Shown here one piece after another: positions 1 through 5,755 of a stretch of 10,124 nt of DNA (positions are counted from its first letter, which is position 1; every line of letters begins with the position of its first letter). The notes below the pieces were generated by a model, which ran no database searches, was not told the DNA's origin, and was given only the letters and a program-made list of their open reading frames with translations. Both the position numbers and the translations under genes were made by a program. The stretch comes from a bacterium (GTDB lineage: Bacteria > UBP14 > UBA6098), in contig DAOWNU010000032.1 in assembly GCA_030642425.1 (NCBI GenBank), forward strand, positions 1 to 10,124, in the 5' to 3' direction.

Positions 1-298
1 AGAACTCCTTATATCGTTCATACGCTTCTTCTTCTGCTTCTGCTTTTGCTTCTGCTCGATTATTCGTGAAACGTGTTCCGGTGAGAAAAGCTCCGTTGTT
101 TGCCCTTTCCATTTGCGATAAAAGCCGATACAACTCGCCGATTGTTTCGGCTCTTTTACTATGCAATTGAGAGAACACAATAAGGCCTTTTTCTAAATCT
201 TTTTTAAGAAAATGACCTGCCAATATTAGAAGTAGTGAAAGGGGTAGCCCAAATCCAATTCCTTTTAAAGCGTTTTCAAAAATTGTAATTAAGTCCAT
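1..298 (-). CDS. Membrane-anchored coiled-coil protein, partial (3' end off window)
   Basis: An open frame of 99 codons runs from an ATG at 298 to the window edge without a stop. The start is well supported: GAGG at 305-308 sits six bases upstream. The protein begins with a short amphipathic stretch, then one hydrophobic segment (about residues 12-28, GIGFGLPLSLLLILAG), then a charged region containing LHSKRAETIGELYRLLSQME and an Ala/Glu-rich stretch (about residues 80-97) likely to be coiled coil. The layout suggests an inner-membrane anchor with a cytoplasmic helical domain. The pattern F-x-x-LH-x-KRAE-x-I-x-ELY resembles a widespread uncharacterised family I have seen in other bacteria, but I cannot assign a function. 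It lies downstream of the DUF3800 pair on the same strand, separated by 430 bp of hairpins, so it is probably transcribed separately. Confidence 0.72.
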   Translation of the reverse strand, partial: MDLITIFENALKGIGFGLPLSLLLILAGHFLKKDLEKGLIVFSQLHSKRAETIGELYRLLSQMERANNGAFLTGTRFTNNRAEAKAEAEEEAYERYKEF

Positions 299-308
299 AT
301 TTTTCCTC

Positions 309-355
309 GTTCCACCGCTCCCGCGTGGGAACGTCTTCCCCGACGCTCTGCGTCG
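309..355. repeat. Paired short hairpins next to a ribosome binding site
   Basis: GTTCCAC at 309-315 pairs imperfectly with GTGGGAAC at 325-332, and CGACGC at 341-346 pairs perfectly with GCGTCG at 350-355 around a TCT loop. The combination of a 'GTTCC..GGGAAC' hairpin with a 'GACGCTCTGCGTC' hairpin resembles dispersed REP-like repeats found in many bacterial genomes. The first hairpin ends exactly where the GAGG ribosome binding site (305-308) of the gene at 1-298 begins. Confidence 0.6.
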
Positions 356-375
356 ACTCCGCCGATTTACGCTCT

Positions 376-401
376 GAACAAGGGAGCATGCTCCCTCGTT
401 C
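376..401. repeat. Long palindrome centred on GCATGC
   Basis: AGGGAGCATGCTCCCT at 381-396 is a perfect 16-bp palindrome. GAAC at 376-379 and GTTC at 398-401 extend it, giving 12 of 13 paired positions. As a cruciform or RNA hairpin it would have almost no loop. No U-tract follows on the minus strand. It could be a dispersed palindromic repeat or a protein binding site; the sequence does not decide. Confidence 0.6.
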
Positions 402-483
402 AAAATAAAAAAGTAAAAAATTATCGAAAGTCAAGAGTAAAATTGATTTCGATAAAAAAATCTTTCTCGCACCCGCTCCCCGT

Positions 484-512
484 GGATTCCGGCTCGGTGG
501 CCGGAATGACAA
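484..512 (+). repeat. ATTCCGG hairpin repeat, copy 1
   Basis: ATTCCGG at 486-492 and CCGGAAT at 501-507 flank an 8-base loop, preceded by TGG and followed by GACAAC. The same core occurs at 2701-2734 (plus) and 7791-7825 (minus). The layout, an inverted ATTCC(S)n pair with an internal spacer, resembles the Neisseria dRS3 type of dispersed repeat, but no homology is claimed. Confidence 0.65.
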
Positions 513-515
513 CGC

Positions 516-617
516 GGGCGGGCGTAAAACCCGCCCCTACGGCAAATCCTCGTTTTCAATTTGTAGGGGCGCGGTTTCCGCGCCCGTTTTATGCGGGTCG
601 GGAGACCCGACCCCTAC
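516..617. repeat. Cluster of three GTAGGGG-flanked GC hairpins
   Basis: Three perfect stems lie in a row. GGGCGGG at 516-522 pairs with CCCGCCC at 530-536. GGGCGCGG at 567-574 pairs with CCGCGCCC at 578-585. GGGTCGGG at 595-602 pairs with CCCGACCC at 606-613. Each carries GTAGGGG or its complement CCCCTAC on one flank (534-540, 563-569, 611-617), with orientations minus, plus, minus. The stems differ in sequence but keep the complementarity and the flank, as expected of a mobile or recurrently copied palindromic family. A fourth copy is at 10005-10029. Confidence 0.75.
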
Positions 618-728
618 GCGATGACCCACAACAGCGCGGTCGGCGAAATCCGTTTTTCGATATGCGAACGAGGAAAATTTTAAAAAATGACTTGACATCA
701 AAAAACATACGCTTATTTTAATTGTAGC

Positions 729-1268
729 TTATCTGCCACGTGTAGAAAAAGTATCGGCGTCGTCCTTCGGGGCGGCGCTTGCCTTTATAGAATTCCAATA
801 CTCAACCCGTTCCTTTTCCAGCTTCTTTCTTCTTGGCTCGTTCCTGATGGGATAAGCCGTTATTAACAAGAAATAATCACCTCTATCCTCGATAACAACT
901 AAATAGTCGCATTCCCAAAGCCACAACAAAATACGTGTTTTCCCTCGTCTTTCGTTTTTCCAAAATCTAATCGCATCATCGGGATAATTATCGATAATCG
1001 GCCGAGGCCATGGAACCCTTTCGCAACGCCGGAAATTAGGTGACCGGTCCGCTTCGATATCTCCCTCTTGAATAAGATGCCAGAACGAACTTTCTTTGCA
1101 TCTCAGTAAAGGATACTTTTTTACTCCAACCCTCATACCGATAAAGAGGGGTATCGAATCGATGAAATCTGCTTTGAACACTTTATATATCGCTTCCAGA
1201 TATTCCTCCCAATTGCCTCCATATTCTTCGAGACAGATCATATCAGGTAGCCAATCAGGATAACACAT
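729..1268 (-). CDS. Uncharacterised 179-aa protein paired with DUF3800
   Basis: I chose the ATG at 1268 because GGAGG lies nine bases upstream (1278-1282). A TTG at 1298 would add 10 residues deeper inside the neighbour. The gene overlaps the end of the DUF3800 gene by 14 bp, so the two are translationally coupled. No signal peptide or membrane segment is visible, so it is likely cytosolic. The N-terminal half is acidic and Trp/Tyr-rich (YPDWLPDMICLEEYGG). The C-terminal half carries RCERVPWPRPIIDNYPD, then FWKNERRGKTRILLWL, then a beta-hairpin YLVVIEDRGDYFLLITAYPI and a basic tail. That closing pattern of basic residues, paired strands and a terminal T-A-Y resembles the small BECR/barnase-EndoU-RelE-type nuclease families. 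This is an inference from pattern only. With its DUF3800 partner it could form a toxin-type or defence module. The last 15 or so residues look like a low-conservation extension. Confidence 0.75.
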   Translation of the reverse strand: MCYPDWLPDMICLEEYGGNWEEYLEAIYKVFKADFIDSIPLFIGMRVGVKKYPLLRCKESSFWHLIQEGDIEADRSPNFRRCERVPWPRPIIDNYPDDAIRFWKNERRGKTRILLWLWECDYLVVIEDRGDYFLLITAYPIRNEPRRKKLEKERVEYWNSIKASAAPKDDADTFSTRGR

Positions 1269-1971
1269 TGTCTTCGGCCTCCGTGGCTCGCCAAGCAAGC
1301 AAATTGAACTTCTTCTCCGCGAGAATAGTCGAATTAGTTAAAGAATATCCTGTCAAACGCTTTATCTCACCGACAAGTTTGAGTTTGGCCGGACTCGTTC
1401 TAATATCCCGATTGGCATATGAAACCGCGCCGGTAAGCAAATCCGCCAATTGAATTAACTCTACCTCGTGCGAATGGACTATCTGAATGCGCTCGAAAAT
1501 ACTCGAACTGTAATCCCCAAATTTATGGGTTAGAGCATTCCAGAGTGTCGCAACCTTCTTGCCGCCGCGAGTATCTTTATAATCGAGATAAATCCTGTAA
1601 GTGCTGTCCTCCAAGATTATCTGCTTGAGCATTCCATAATACATCTTGTAATACCAATCGTCGTGGGTCTGTCCGAAATCGTCATGGCGCAATTTACTCT
1701 TATCGGGTGCGATTATTGCGCGATAATGAAGAGAATATTCCTTAAAAAAATAGTCTATCAATGCCAGATAGAAATCGATTTTTGCCGGTGATACTTTATT
1801 CCACTTTATCTCGAAGTCTTTTGGTAATCCATGTTCTACTTGAATTTCCCTGATTCGCTCGAAAATCCTTCTCGTCTCGCTTGCCGGGCACCAAACCGCG
1901 CCAATCACACCGACCGAAACTCCATCGTTTTCAAGATGGCAGCTTTCATCGCAGTATATGTTAATATTCAT
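1255..1971 (-). CDS. DUF3800 family protein (putative RNase H-fold nuclease)
   Basis: This 238-aa protein has the hallmarks of DUF3800 (PF12686). CDES occurs at residues 7-10 near the N terminus, after a hydrophobic first strand. LDYKD is at 129-133, followed by TRGGK. HEVELIQLADLLTGA lies around 168-182, with the conserved Q-L-A-D. The last strand ends KFNLLAWR. The acidic residues D8, E9, D130, D133 and D177 are spaced as in the RNase H-like fold proposed for the family, suggesting a metal-dependent nuclease, although no activity has been settled for most members. The ATG at 1971 has GAGG four to five bases upstream. It is the first gene of a two-gene unit, starting 43 bp after recR ends on the same strand. 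Base composition looks AT-richer than the pil genes, consistent with an accessory insertion, but I have not computed this. Confidence 0.85.
   Translation of the reverse strand: MNINIYCDESCHLENDGVSVGVIGAVWCPASETRRIFERIREIQVEHGLPKDFEIKWNKVSPAKIDFYLALIDYFFKEYSLHYRAIIAPDKSKLRHDDFGQTHDDWYYKMYYGMLKQIILEDSTYRIYLDYKDTRGGKKVATLWNALTHKFGDYSSSIFERIQIVHSHEVELIQLADLLTGAVSYANRDIRTSPAKLKLVGEIKRLTGYSLTNSTILAEKKFNLLAWRATEAEDNVLS
1278..1282 (-). promoter_or_regulatory. Ribosome binding site deciding the start at 1268
   Basis: GGAGG on the minus strand, nine bases before the ATG at 1268 and inside the coding sequence of the upstream DUF3800 gene. It favours the ATG over the TTG at 1298. Confidence 0.6.
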
Positions 1972-2014
1972 AATTCCTCACTTATAGCGATTCCCAATCT
2001 TTTCTTTGGAAATT

Positions 2015-2617
2015 CTATTTTTGGATAACCCTGTTCTCGATTGCGCGGGACAGTGTCGATTTGTCCGCGAACTCGAGTGCGCCGCCAACCGGCAGTCCTC
2101 TGGCGATACGGGTTACACTGATGCCGAGCGGCCGGATCAATCTGGCGAGATACATCGAGGTAGTATCACCCTCTGTTGTGGGATTTGTGGCGACAATTAT
2201 TTCCTCGATGCCTTCCGGCTCGAGCCTTTCGATAAGCGCGTGAACTGTCAAATCTTCCGGCCCTATCCCGGACAGCGGGTCGATCACTCCGCCCAGAACA
2301 TGATACATCCCCCTGTAGCTGCCGGTCGATTCGATAGCCAGAAGATCGGACATCTCCTCGACCACGCAAATCGTTTTTTTATCCCGTCCGGGATCGGAGC
2401 AAATATCGCAGGGGTCGTGCTCGCAAAGGGAGTGGCAAATAGTGCAAAAACGGATATTGTCCGCGAGGCCCCGCAAGGCATCCGCGAGGGCATAGGAGTC
2501 CTCTTTGGATTTGTGAAGGAGGTGAAAAGCGATCCTTCGTGCGCTTCTGGGGCCTATCCCCGGAAGCCGGGACAGCTCGTCGATAAGGTTTTCGAGGGGC
2601 TTTGGTATTGAGGACAT
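2015..2617 (-). CDS. recR: Recombination mediator protein RecR
   Basis: A full-length RecR of 200 aa, the usual size. RecR acts with RecO, and with RecF, to load RecA on single-stranded gaps during recombinational repair. Domains in order: helix-hairpin-helix at about 16-32 (LPGIGPRSARRIAFHLL); a four-cysteine zinc finger with C58, C61, C70 and C73; a Toprim domain from about residue 81 (ICVVEEMSDLLAIE) to about 178; and a conserved C-terminal segment with GLPVGGALEFAD. The start matches the family (short N terminus before PLENLIDELSRLPGIG), although no strong ribosome binding site is visible. dnaX and the ybaB-type gene that often precede recR are absent. Here it follows pilQ on the same strand after a 238-bp spacer. 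With no clear terminator in that spacer, readthrough from the pil operon is possible. Confidence 0.97.
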   Translation of the reverse strand: MSSIPKPLENLIDELSRLPGIGPRSARRIAFHLLHKSKEDSYALADALRGLADNIRFCTICHSLCEHDPCDICSDPGRDKKTICVVEEMSDLLAIESTGSYRGMYHVLGGVIDPLSGIGPEDLTVHALIERLEPEGIEEIIVATNPTTEGDTTSMYLARLIRPLGISVTRIARGLPVGGALEFADKSTLSRAIENRVIQK

Positions 2618-2672
2618 GAGAATTCTACCGTTTTTAGGTTAATAAATTAAGGTTGTTGAATGATTGAAGAAT

Positions 2673-2734
2673 AAGGCAAAAGTGCCCCACCGCACCAGCC
2701 TTCTGGATTCCGGGTCAAGCCTGGAATTATAATG
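2673..2734 (+). repeat. Composite ATTCCGG hairpin repeat, copy 2
   Basis: This block of about 60 bp aligns, with a few indels, to the minus strand of 7791-7854. Both begin AAGG(C/T)AAAAG(T/C)GCCCC, pass a CACCGC/CACGCC stretch, and reach CTGGATTCCGGGTC with the matching CC(T/C)GGAAT arm, then end near ATG. Here the stem is ATTCCGGG (2707-2714) with CCTGGAAT (2720-2727), with one non-Watson-Crick position. The shared flank shows the unit is larger than the hairpin. Confidence 0.7.
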
Positions 2735-2780
2735 TAGGGATTGCACGAGTTTTGACATTTCTTCGGTGGGGTGGCGCGTA

Positions 2781-2837
2781 ACCCTATTACCTTTGACCTA
2801 ATATCTTCTGACATTTGAGCTTTGACATTTGGATTTT
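2781..2837 (-). repeat. Degenerate 7-bp-phased array downstream of pilQ
   Basis: On the plus strand the stretch divides into heptamers with related composition: TACCTTT 2788-2794, GACCTAA 2795-2801, TATCTTC 2802-2808, TGACATT 2809-2815, TGAGCTT 2816-2822, TGACATT 2823-2829, TGGATTT 2830-2836. The part at 2783-2809 matches 24 of 27 bases with 10060-10086 at the end of uvrA. CATTTGGATTTT at 2826-2837 recurs at 7883-7894 inside the end of ppx. Confidence 0.6.
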
Positions 2838-2855
2838 TTAATTCGCGATCTCGAA

Positions 2856-4151
2856 TTACTCGACTATAATATGCGGCGTGATGTAAATCACCAATTCTTT
2901 CTCGGTGTTGCTCTTGCTGTCGTATCGGAACAGCCGTCCTATGACCGGTATATCTTTCAGGACCGGCACTCCCGTCATCTGCTTGTCCTTGTCGAAAGTC
3001 GTGATACCGCCCACCACGAGGGAGCCGTGGTTGTCCACGATACAATTTGTCTGGGCTATCCTCTCGGTAATAATATATTCCCCGCTGGCTCCGGGCGCGT
3101 AATCGTTTTTGGATATTTTAACCTCCAATGCAATTCGGTCCTCGCTCGTAACATGCGGCGTAACAATCAGTTCTACTCCGGCGTTATAGTATGTTGTAAC
3201 AGGATTACCGGCCTCATCCCAGATCGTAACCGGGATTTGGTCGCCGGACTTGAGTGTGGCTTCTTGATTGTCCAGAGTTACGATCTCCGGATTGTCCACG
3301 ACCTCGCCCATATTATCGGAGGTCATCGCGTTGATCTGGGCCTGGATGTTATAATCGCCGGACACGATACCCCATCGGAACTCGCCGATATTCGCCGCCT
3401 GATTGGCGTTAACGCCGATGCTGGAATATTGATCGCCGGGCTGTATCCCCGTTCCCGAGGCTCCCCAGCTCACTCCGAGCTGCTCGACAAAGTTCTTATC
3501 CATGCTGATTATTTTCGCGGAAACCCGGATCTGCGGCGTTTCCATATCGAGGATAAGCGCGAGGCTGTCGATTTTCGGGAAGGATTCGCGGATATCTTTT
3601 ATTATCAACGAATTTGTCCGCGAATCTACAATAATCTCTCCCCTTTCGGTCATCGCCTGGCGCATAATATCGACCATAGCGCTCGCGTCGGCATAGTTGA
3701 GAGATACGATCTTTGTTTCCAGAGGGAGCAAGGCCTGTTGCTGTGTCTCATAATTTCGCGCATCGGTTATCTTTTTTCGGTAAGTTGACAATTTTTGTAT
3801 TCGATATGTGTTGCCCTCCTTTGTTACAACAAGATCGAAGGTATTGAGGACACTCGTCAATCCGGTTTCCCAGGTAATATTGTTCAGTTTCAGGTCCACC
3901 TCGCCGCCGACTTCGGGATCGATAACGAAATTCACTTCCCCTCTTTCAGCGAAAAAATGAAGAACCGCCGAGAGTTGCGCCTTCTGGAAAACAACTTTTG
4001 AGAAAACTATATCCGAGTTCGGCGTAATATCTTTTGGAGACACCAAAAGCGGTTCTGACTCCAATGTAGTGGGAGTAGTTGCAAATTCCTGACCGATCGA
4101 AGGAAAAATCGGAAGGCAGGATAATAATATAATGATCTTCAATATTTTCAT
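2856..4151 (-). CDS. pilQ: Type IV pilus secretin PilQ, short form
   Basis: PilQ forms the multimeric outer-membrane channel through which the pilus leaves the cell. Residues 1-20 are a signal peptide (basic start, IIILLSCLPIFPSIG), with likely cleavage near QEF. An STN/N0 domain lies at about 46-120 (VVFQKAQLSAVLHFFAE, then INFVIDP-like and ITWETGL motifs), an N1 secretin_N domain at about 142-203, and the secretin core at about 204-431. The core contains the family signature VPVLKDIPVIGRLFR at 395-409 and ends with ITPHII. At 431 aa it is far shorter than proteobacterial PilQ, mainly because no AMIN domain precedes STN; that domain is on the adjacent pilP product. The ATG overlaps the pilP stop (ATGA, 4148-4151) and has a strong AAGGAGG. 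It is the last pil gene of the operon. Confidence 0.95.
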   Translation of the reverse strand: MKILKIIILLSCLPIFPSIGQEFATTPTTLESEPLLVSPKDITPNSDIVFSKVVFQKAQLSAVLHFFAERGEVNFVIDPEVGGEVDLKLNNITWETGLTSVLNTFDLVVTKEGNTYRIQKLSTYRKKITDARNYETQQQALLPLETKIVSLNYADASAMVDIMRQAMTERGEIIVDSRTNSLIIKDIRESFPKIDSLALILDMETPQIRVSAKIISMDKNFVEQLGVSWGASGTGIQPGDQYSSIGVNANQAANIGEFRWGIVSGDYNIQAQINAMTSDNMGEVVDNPEIVTLDNQEATLKSGDQIPVTIWDEAGNPVTTYYNAGVELIVTPHVTSEDRIALEVKISKNDYAPGASGEYIITERIAQTNCIVDNHGSLVVGGITTFDKDKQMTGVPVLKDIPVIGRLFRYDSKSNTEKELVIYITPHIIVE

Positions 4152-5053
4152 TTGCCCAAAGCCTCCTTTGGAAGTTCGAGAGTTATCGGTCTCGTTACCC
4201 CAAATTCCATAATATCGAACCTGACTGTGGAATCGGTTACAACGCCGACATTACCGTCGATCACACTATCGCCTTCTCCCAAAATATATCCCCAGCCGTT
4301 TCTGTCCTGCAGGACGCCAAGAAACTCCTCTGTCTGATCTTTCACAATACCGACTAATATCATGCCCTCCACTGCCGGAATGGCCTCTTCGCCGAATCGC
4401 TGTTCCTGATGTGGTTCCGCGGTAACAAAGGGGTCGCGGAACTCCCTGCCGTTATACTCGACAAGCGGTCGAATGAAAGTTGTTCTGCTGCCGGTCGAGT
4501 CGTCGAGGCTGACGATGTCCACCAGACTATCGGGCAAATCCGTCACTGCTGCGGTCTTTTCGGAAGTATCGACTGTTTCCGCCTTCGCCGTTTCAACAGT
4601 TTCGAGTTCAGGTTCGATAATTTTATCCGGGGTTTGCATCCCGATAGACCATGTCTCGAATTCGGGATATCCGGGTGTCGGGATAATAACCTTCCCGCTG
4701 CGCGGGCCGTTTTCGACAATAACTTCGCCCACAGGCTCGGCGAGGACAAGAACTATTCGTGTTATCGGCTCCGGCTTCGCCTGAAATTGCGCCGTGCGAA
4801 CCTCGACAACGATACCCGGAGGAAGCGCGGGCAATTCCCCCGCTTTTAGCCTGTGCACACCGCCGAGAAGGTCGATAATCAATCTGTCGGGCTTTGTCAA
4901 TTCTAATGTCTTGATCCTTGTTGGGCCGGAGGTTATCGCTTTGGCGACCGTATTATCTCCCTCGCGGAATAGGGAAAGCCCCGTAACGTCATAGTCGGCC
5001 CGGCAAAGGGCCGCTGTTATCAGAATAAGAAATGTCCAAAAAACCGTTTTCAT
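4148..5053 (-). CDS. pilP: AMIN-PilP fusion, pilus assembly lipoprotein-position protein
   Basis: The product (301 aa) begins with a signal peptide, MKTVFWTFLILITAALCRA, with probable cleavage before DYDVTG. The cysteine at 17 is preceded by Leu, so it is not a good lipobox. Residues 21-125 look like an AMIN domain (VTGLSLFREGDNTVAKAI, TRIKTLELTKPDRLIIDL, RTAQF, TRIVLVLAEPV), which in PilQ and AmiC binds peptidoglycan. An acidic linker follows (about 126-195). Residues 200-296 look like PilP: FRDPFV, then VEGMILVGIVKDQTEEFLGV, GWGYILGEGDSV, and a closing strand ending ITLELP. PilP bridges the PilNO inner-membrane complex to the secretin. I chose the ATG at 5053 because AAAGAGG precedes it; an ATG at 5077 would add eight residues but has no ribosome binding site. 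The long frame to 5320 is only an overlap with pilO. Confidence 0.85.
   Translation of the reverse strand: MKTVFWTFLILITAALCRADYDVTGLSLFREGDNTVAKAITSGPTRIKTLELTKPDRLIIDLLGGVHRLKAGELPALPPGIVVEVRTAQFQAKPEPITRIVLVLAEPVGEVIVENGPRSGKVIIPTPGYPEFETWSIGMQTPDKIIEPELETVETAKAETVDTSEKTAAVTDLPDSLVDIVSLDDSTGSRTTFIRPLVEYNGREFRDPFVTAEPHQEQRFGEEAIPAVEGMILVGIVKDQTEEFLGVLQDRNGWGYILGEGDSVIDGNVGVVTDSTVRFDIMEFGVTRPITLELPKEALGK
4162..4168 (-). promoter_or_regulatory. Strong ribosome binding site of pilQ
   Basis: AAGGAGG on the minus strand, about ten bases before the pilQ ATG and inside the last codons of pilP. It is the best match to consensus in the operon, consistent with the high stoichiometry needed for a secretin ring. 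Confidence 0.6.
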
Positions 5054-5056
5054 CGT

Positions 5057-5063
5057 CCTCTTT
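5057..5063 (-). promoter_or_regulatory. Ribosome binding site deciding the pilP start
   Basis: AAAGAGG on the minus strand, three bases before the ATG at 5053. No comparable site precedes the ATG at 5077. Spacing is a little short but the match is clear. Confidence 0.5.
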
Positions 5064-5082
5064 CGCACGATCTTCATAAGTT

Positions 5083-5754
5083 TTAGCGACCGACCGGCGG
5101 AACCGGAGGTTTTAGTCCGGGTCCGAGTCCGGGTCCGGGTTTGCTTTCTTCCGGGACAATATCGGCATCCCCGAGCGCCTCGGTGGGCCGTTCGAGCCTT
5201 TCGCTGACCGCAAGATGATATGAAGTAATGGTCAACATAGTCGATACGTCGGTTACCTTCGATTTCTTCATCTGGATATTTTTCGCCGTCGCAATAAAGG
5301 GCAAATTCGCAACGTCGCACAGGAATGCTCCCATATCGTGGTAGTTGCCCAGAAGCTCGAGGCGGTAAGGGTCTGCGGTGAAAAATTCCCTAACTTCCGA
5401 GGGGTCCAGATCGACACGCAATATCTTCACATTTTTCTCTCGCGCGGAGAAATTGAGCTTGTTAAGAAAATCGGGGACATTTCTATCCACAGGCAGAAGT
5501 TCCTCCAGCAGTTTGTATTTTACAAAAGCCTCATCGAGTTCCGCCTCGATTTCCGCCAGCTTTCCGGCCTGAAGCTTGGCGGATTGGAGCGTCAGGTTGA
5601 GTTGTTCTAACTTCTGCCTTTTCCCATCGATAGCTTCTTTGTTCGGGGAGAAAATCTGGGTGAACCATACGGCGATAATTATTACCAACAGAATAACGCC
5701 GCCGATAACCTTCTGAACCCTAGGGTCCTTTATGCTTATATCGGACATTGTCAT
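5083..5754 (-). CDS. pilO: Type IV pilus inner-membrane protein PilO
   Basis: PilO (223 aa) pairs with PilN to form the periplasmic inner-membrane platform. It has a short cytoplasmic N terminus, one transmembrane segment (VIGGVILLVIIIAVWF, about 14-33), and a coiled-coil stretch from about 38 to 85 (KRQKLEQLNLTLQSAKLQ and onward). A ferredoxin-like domain follows, with the typical YRLELLGNYHDMGAFLCDVA and LPFIATAKNIQM. The tail is unusual: a Pro/Gly-rich end (PGPGLGPGL, PPVPP) encoded by a 12-bp tandem repeat. The ATG at 5754 lies one base after the pilN stop and has GGGAAG upstream within the pilN 3' end; a second ATG at 5748 is possible. The frame continues up to 5814, but that part overlaps pilN and does not look like PilO. 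Confidence 0.92.
   Translation of the reverse strand: MTMSDISIKDPRVQKVIGGVILLVIIIAVWFTQIFSPNKEAIDGKRQKLEQLNLTLQSAKLQAGKLAEIEAELDEAFVKYKLLEELLPVDRNVPDFLNKLNFSAREKNVKILRVDLDPSEVREFFTADPYRLELLGNYHDMGAFLCDVANLPFIATAKNIQMKKSKVTDVSTMLTITSYHLAVSERLERPTEALGDADIVPEESKPGPGLGPGLKPPVPPVGR
5114..5137. repeat. Perfect 12-bp tandem duplication in the pilO tail
   Basis: AGTCCGGGTCCG occurs twice back to back (5114-5125 and 5126-5137), followed by a partial third unit. On the minus strand it encodes the repeated GPGL in the C terminus of PilO. The 12-bp unit is a multiple of three, so copy-number change would keep the frame. Confidence 0.75.
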
Positions 5755-5755
5755 A

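Larger units (their letters stand above)
299..728. other. Repeat-rich intergenic spacer
   Basis: This 430-bp gap holds no convincing gene. It contains, in order, two hairpins at 309-355, a near-perfect palindrome at 376-401, one ATTCCGG hairpin at 484-512, and three GTAGGGG-type GC hairpins at 516-617. The remainder (620-728) is AT-rich and shows nothing recognisable. None of the hairpins is followed by a clear U-tract on the minus strand, so I do not call a rho-independent terminator for the DUF3800 pair. Confidence 0.7.
2618..2855. other. pilQ-recR spacer filled by repeats
   Basis: This 238-bp gap shows no coding signal. From high to low coordinates it has an AATTCG...CGAATT stem touching the pilQ stop (2840-2857), a 7-bp-phased array (2781-2837), one TTTGACATTT copy (2751-2760), the ATTCCGG hairpin block (2673-2734) and about 50 AT-rich bases before recR. 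The stem next to pilQ is followed by A residues, not U residues, on the transcript, so it is not a standard terminator. Confidence 0.65.

Noticed and set aside
692..719. Plus-strand TTGACA followed by TATTTT
   Set aside because: Spacing is 16 bases and no plus-strand gene lies downstream.
443..721. Plus-strand open frame of 92 codons
   Set aside because: It is made of the ATTCCGG hairpin and the three GTAGGGG hairpins read through, has no ribosome binding site and no recognisable domain.
2006..2611. Long plus-strand frame opposite recR
   Set aside because: Antisense shadow of recR, whose zinc finger and Toprim motifs are intact on the minus strand.
2840..2857. Possible rho-independent terminator after pilQ
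   Set aside because: The AATTCG/CGAATT stem is short, AT-rich, overlaps the stop codon and is followed by A residues on the transcript rather than U residues.
5054..5320. Upstream extension of the pilP frame to 5320
   Set aside because: The extra residues overlap pilO and are low-complexity and basic (repeated Thr-Arg). The signal peptide and ribosome binding site place the start at 5053.
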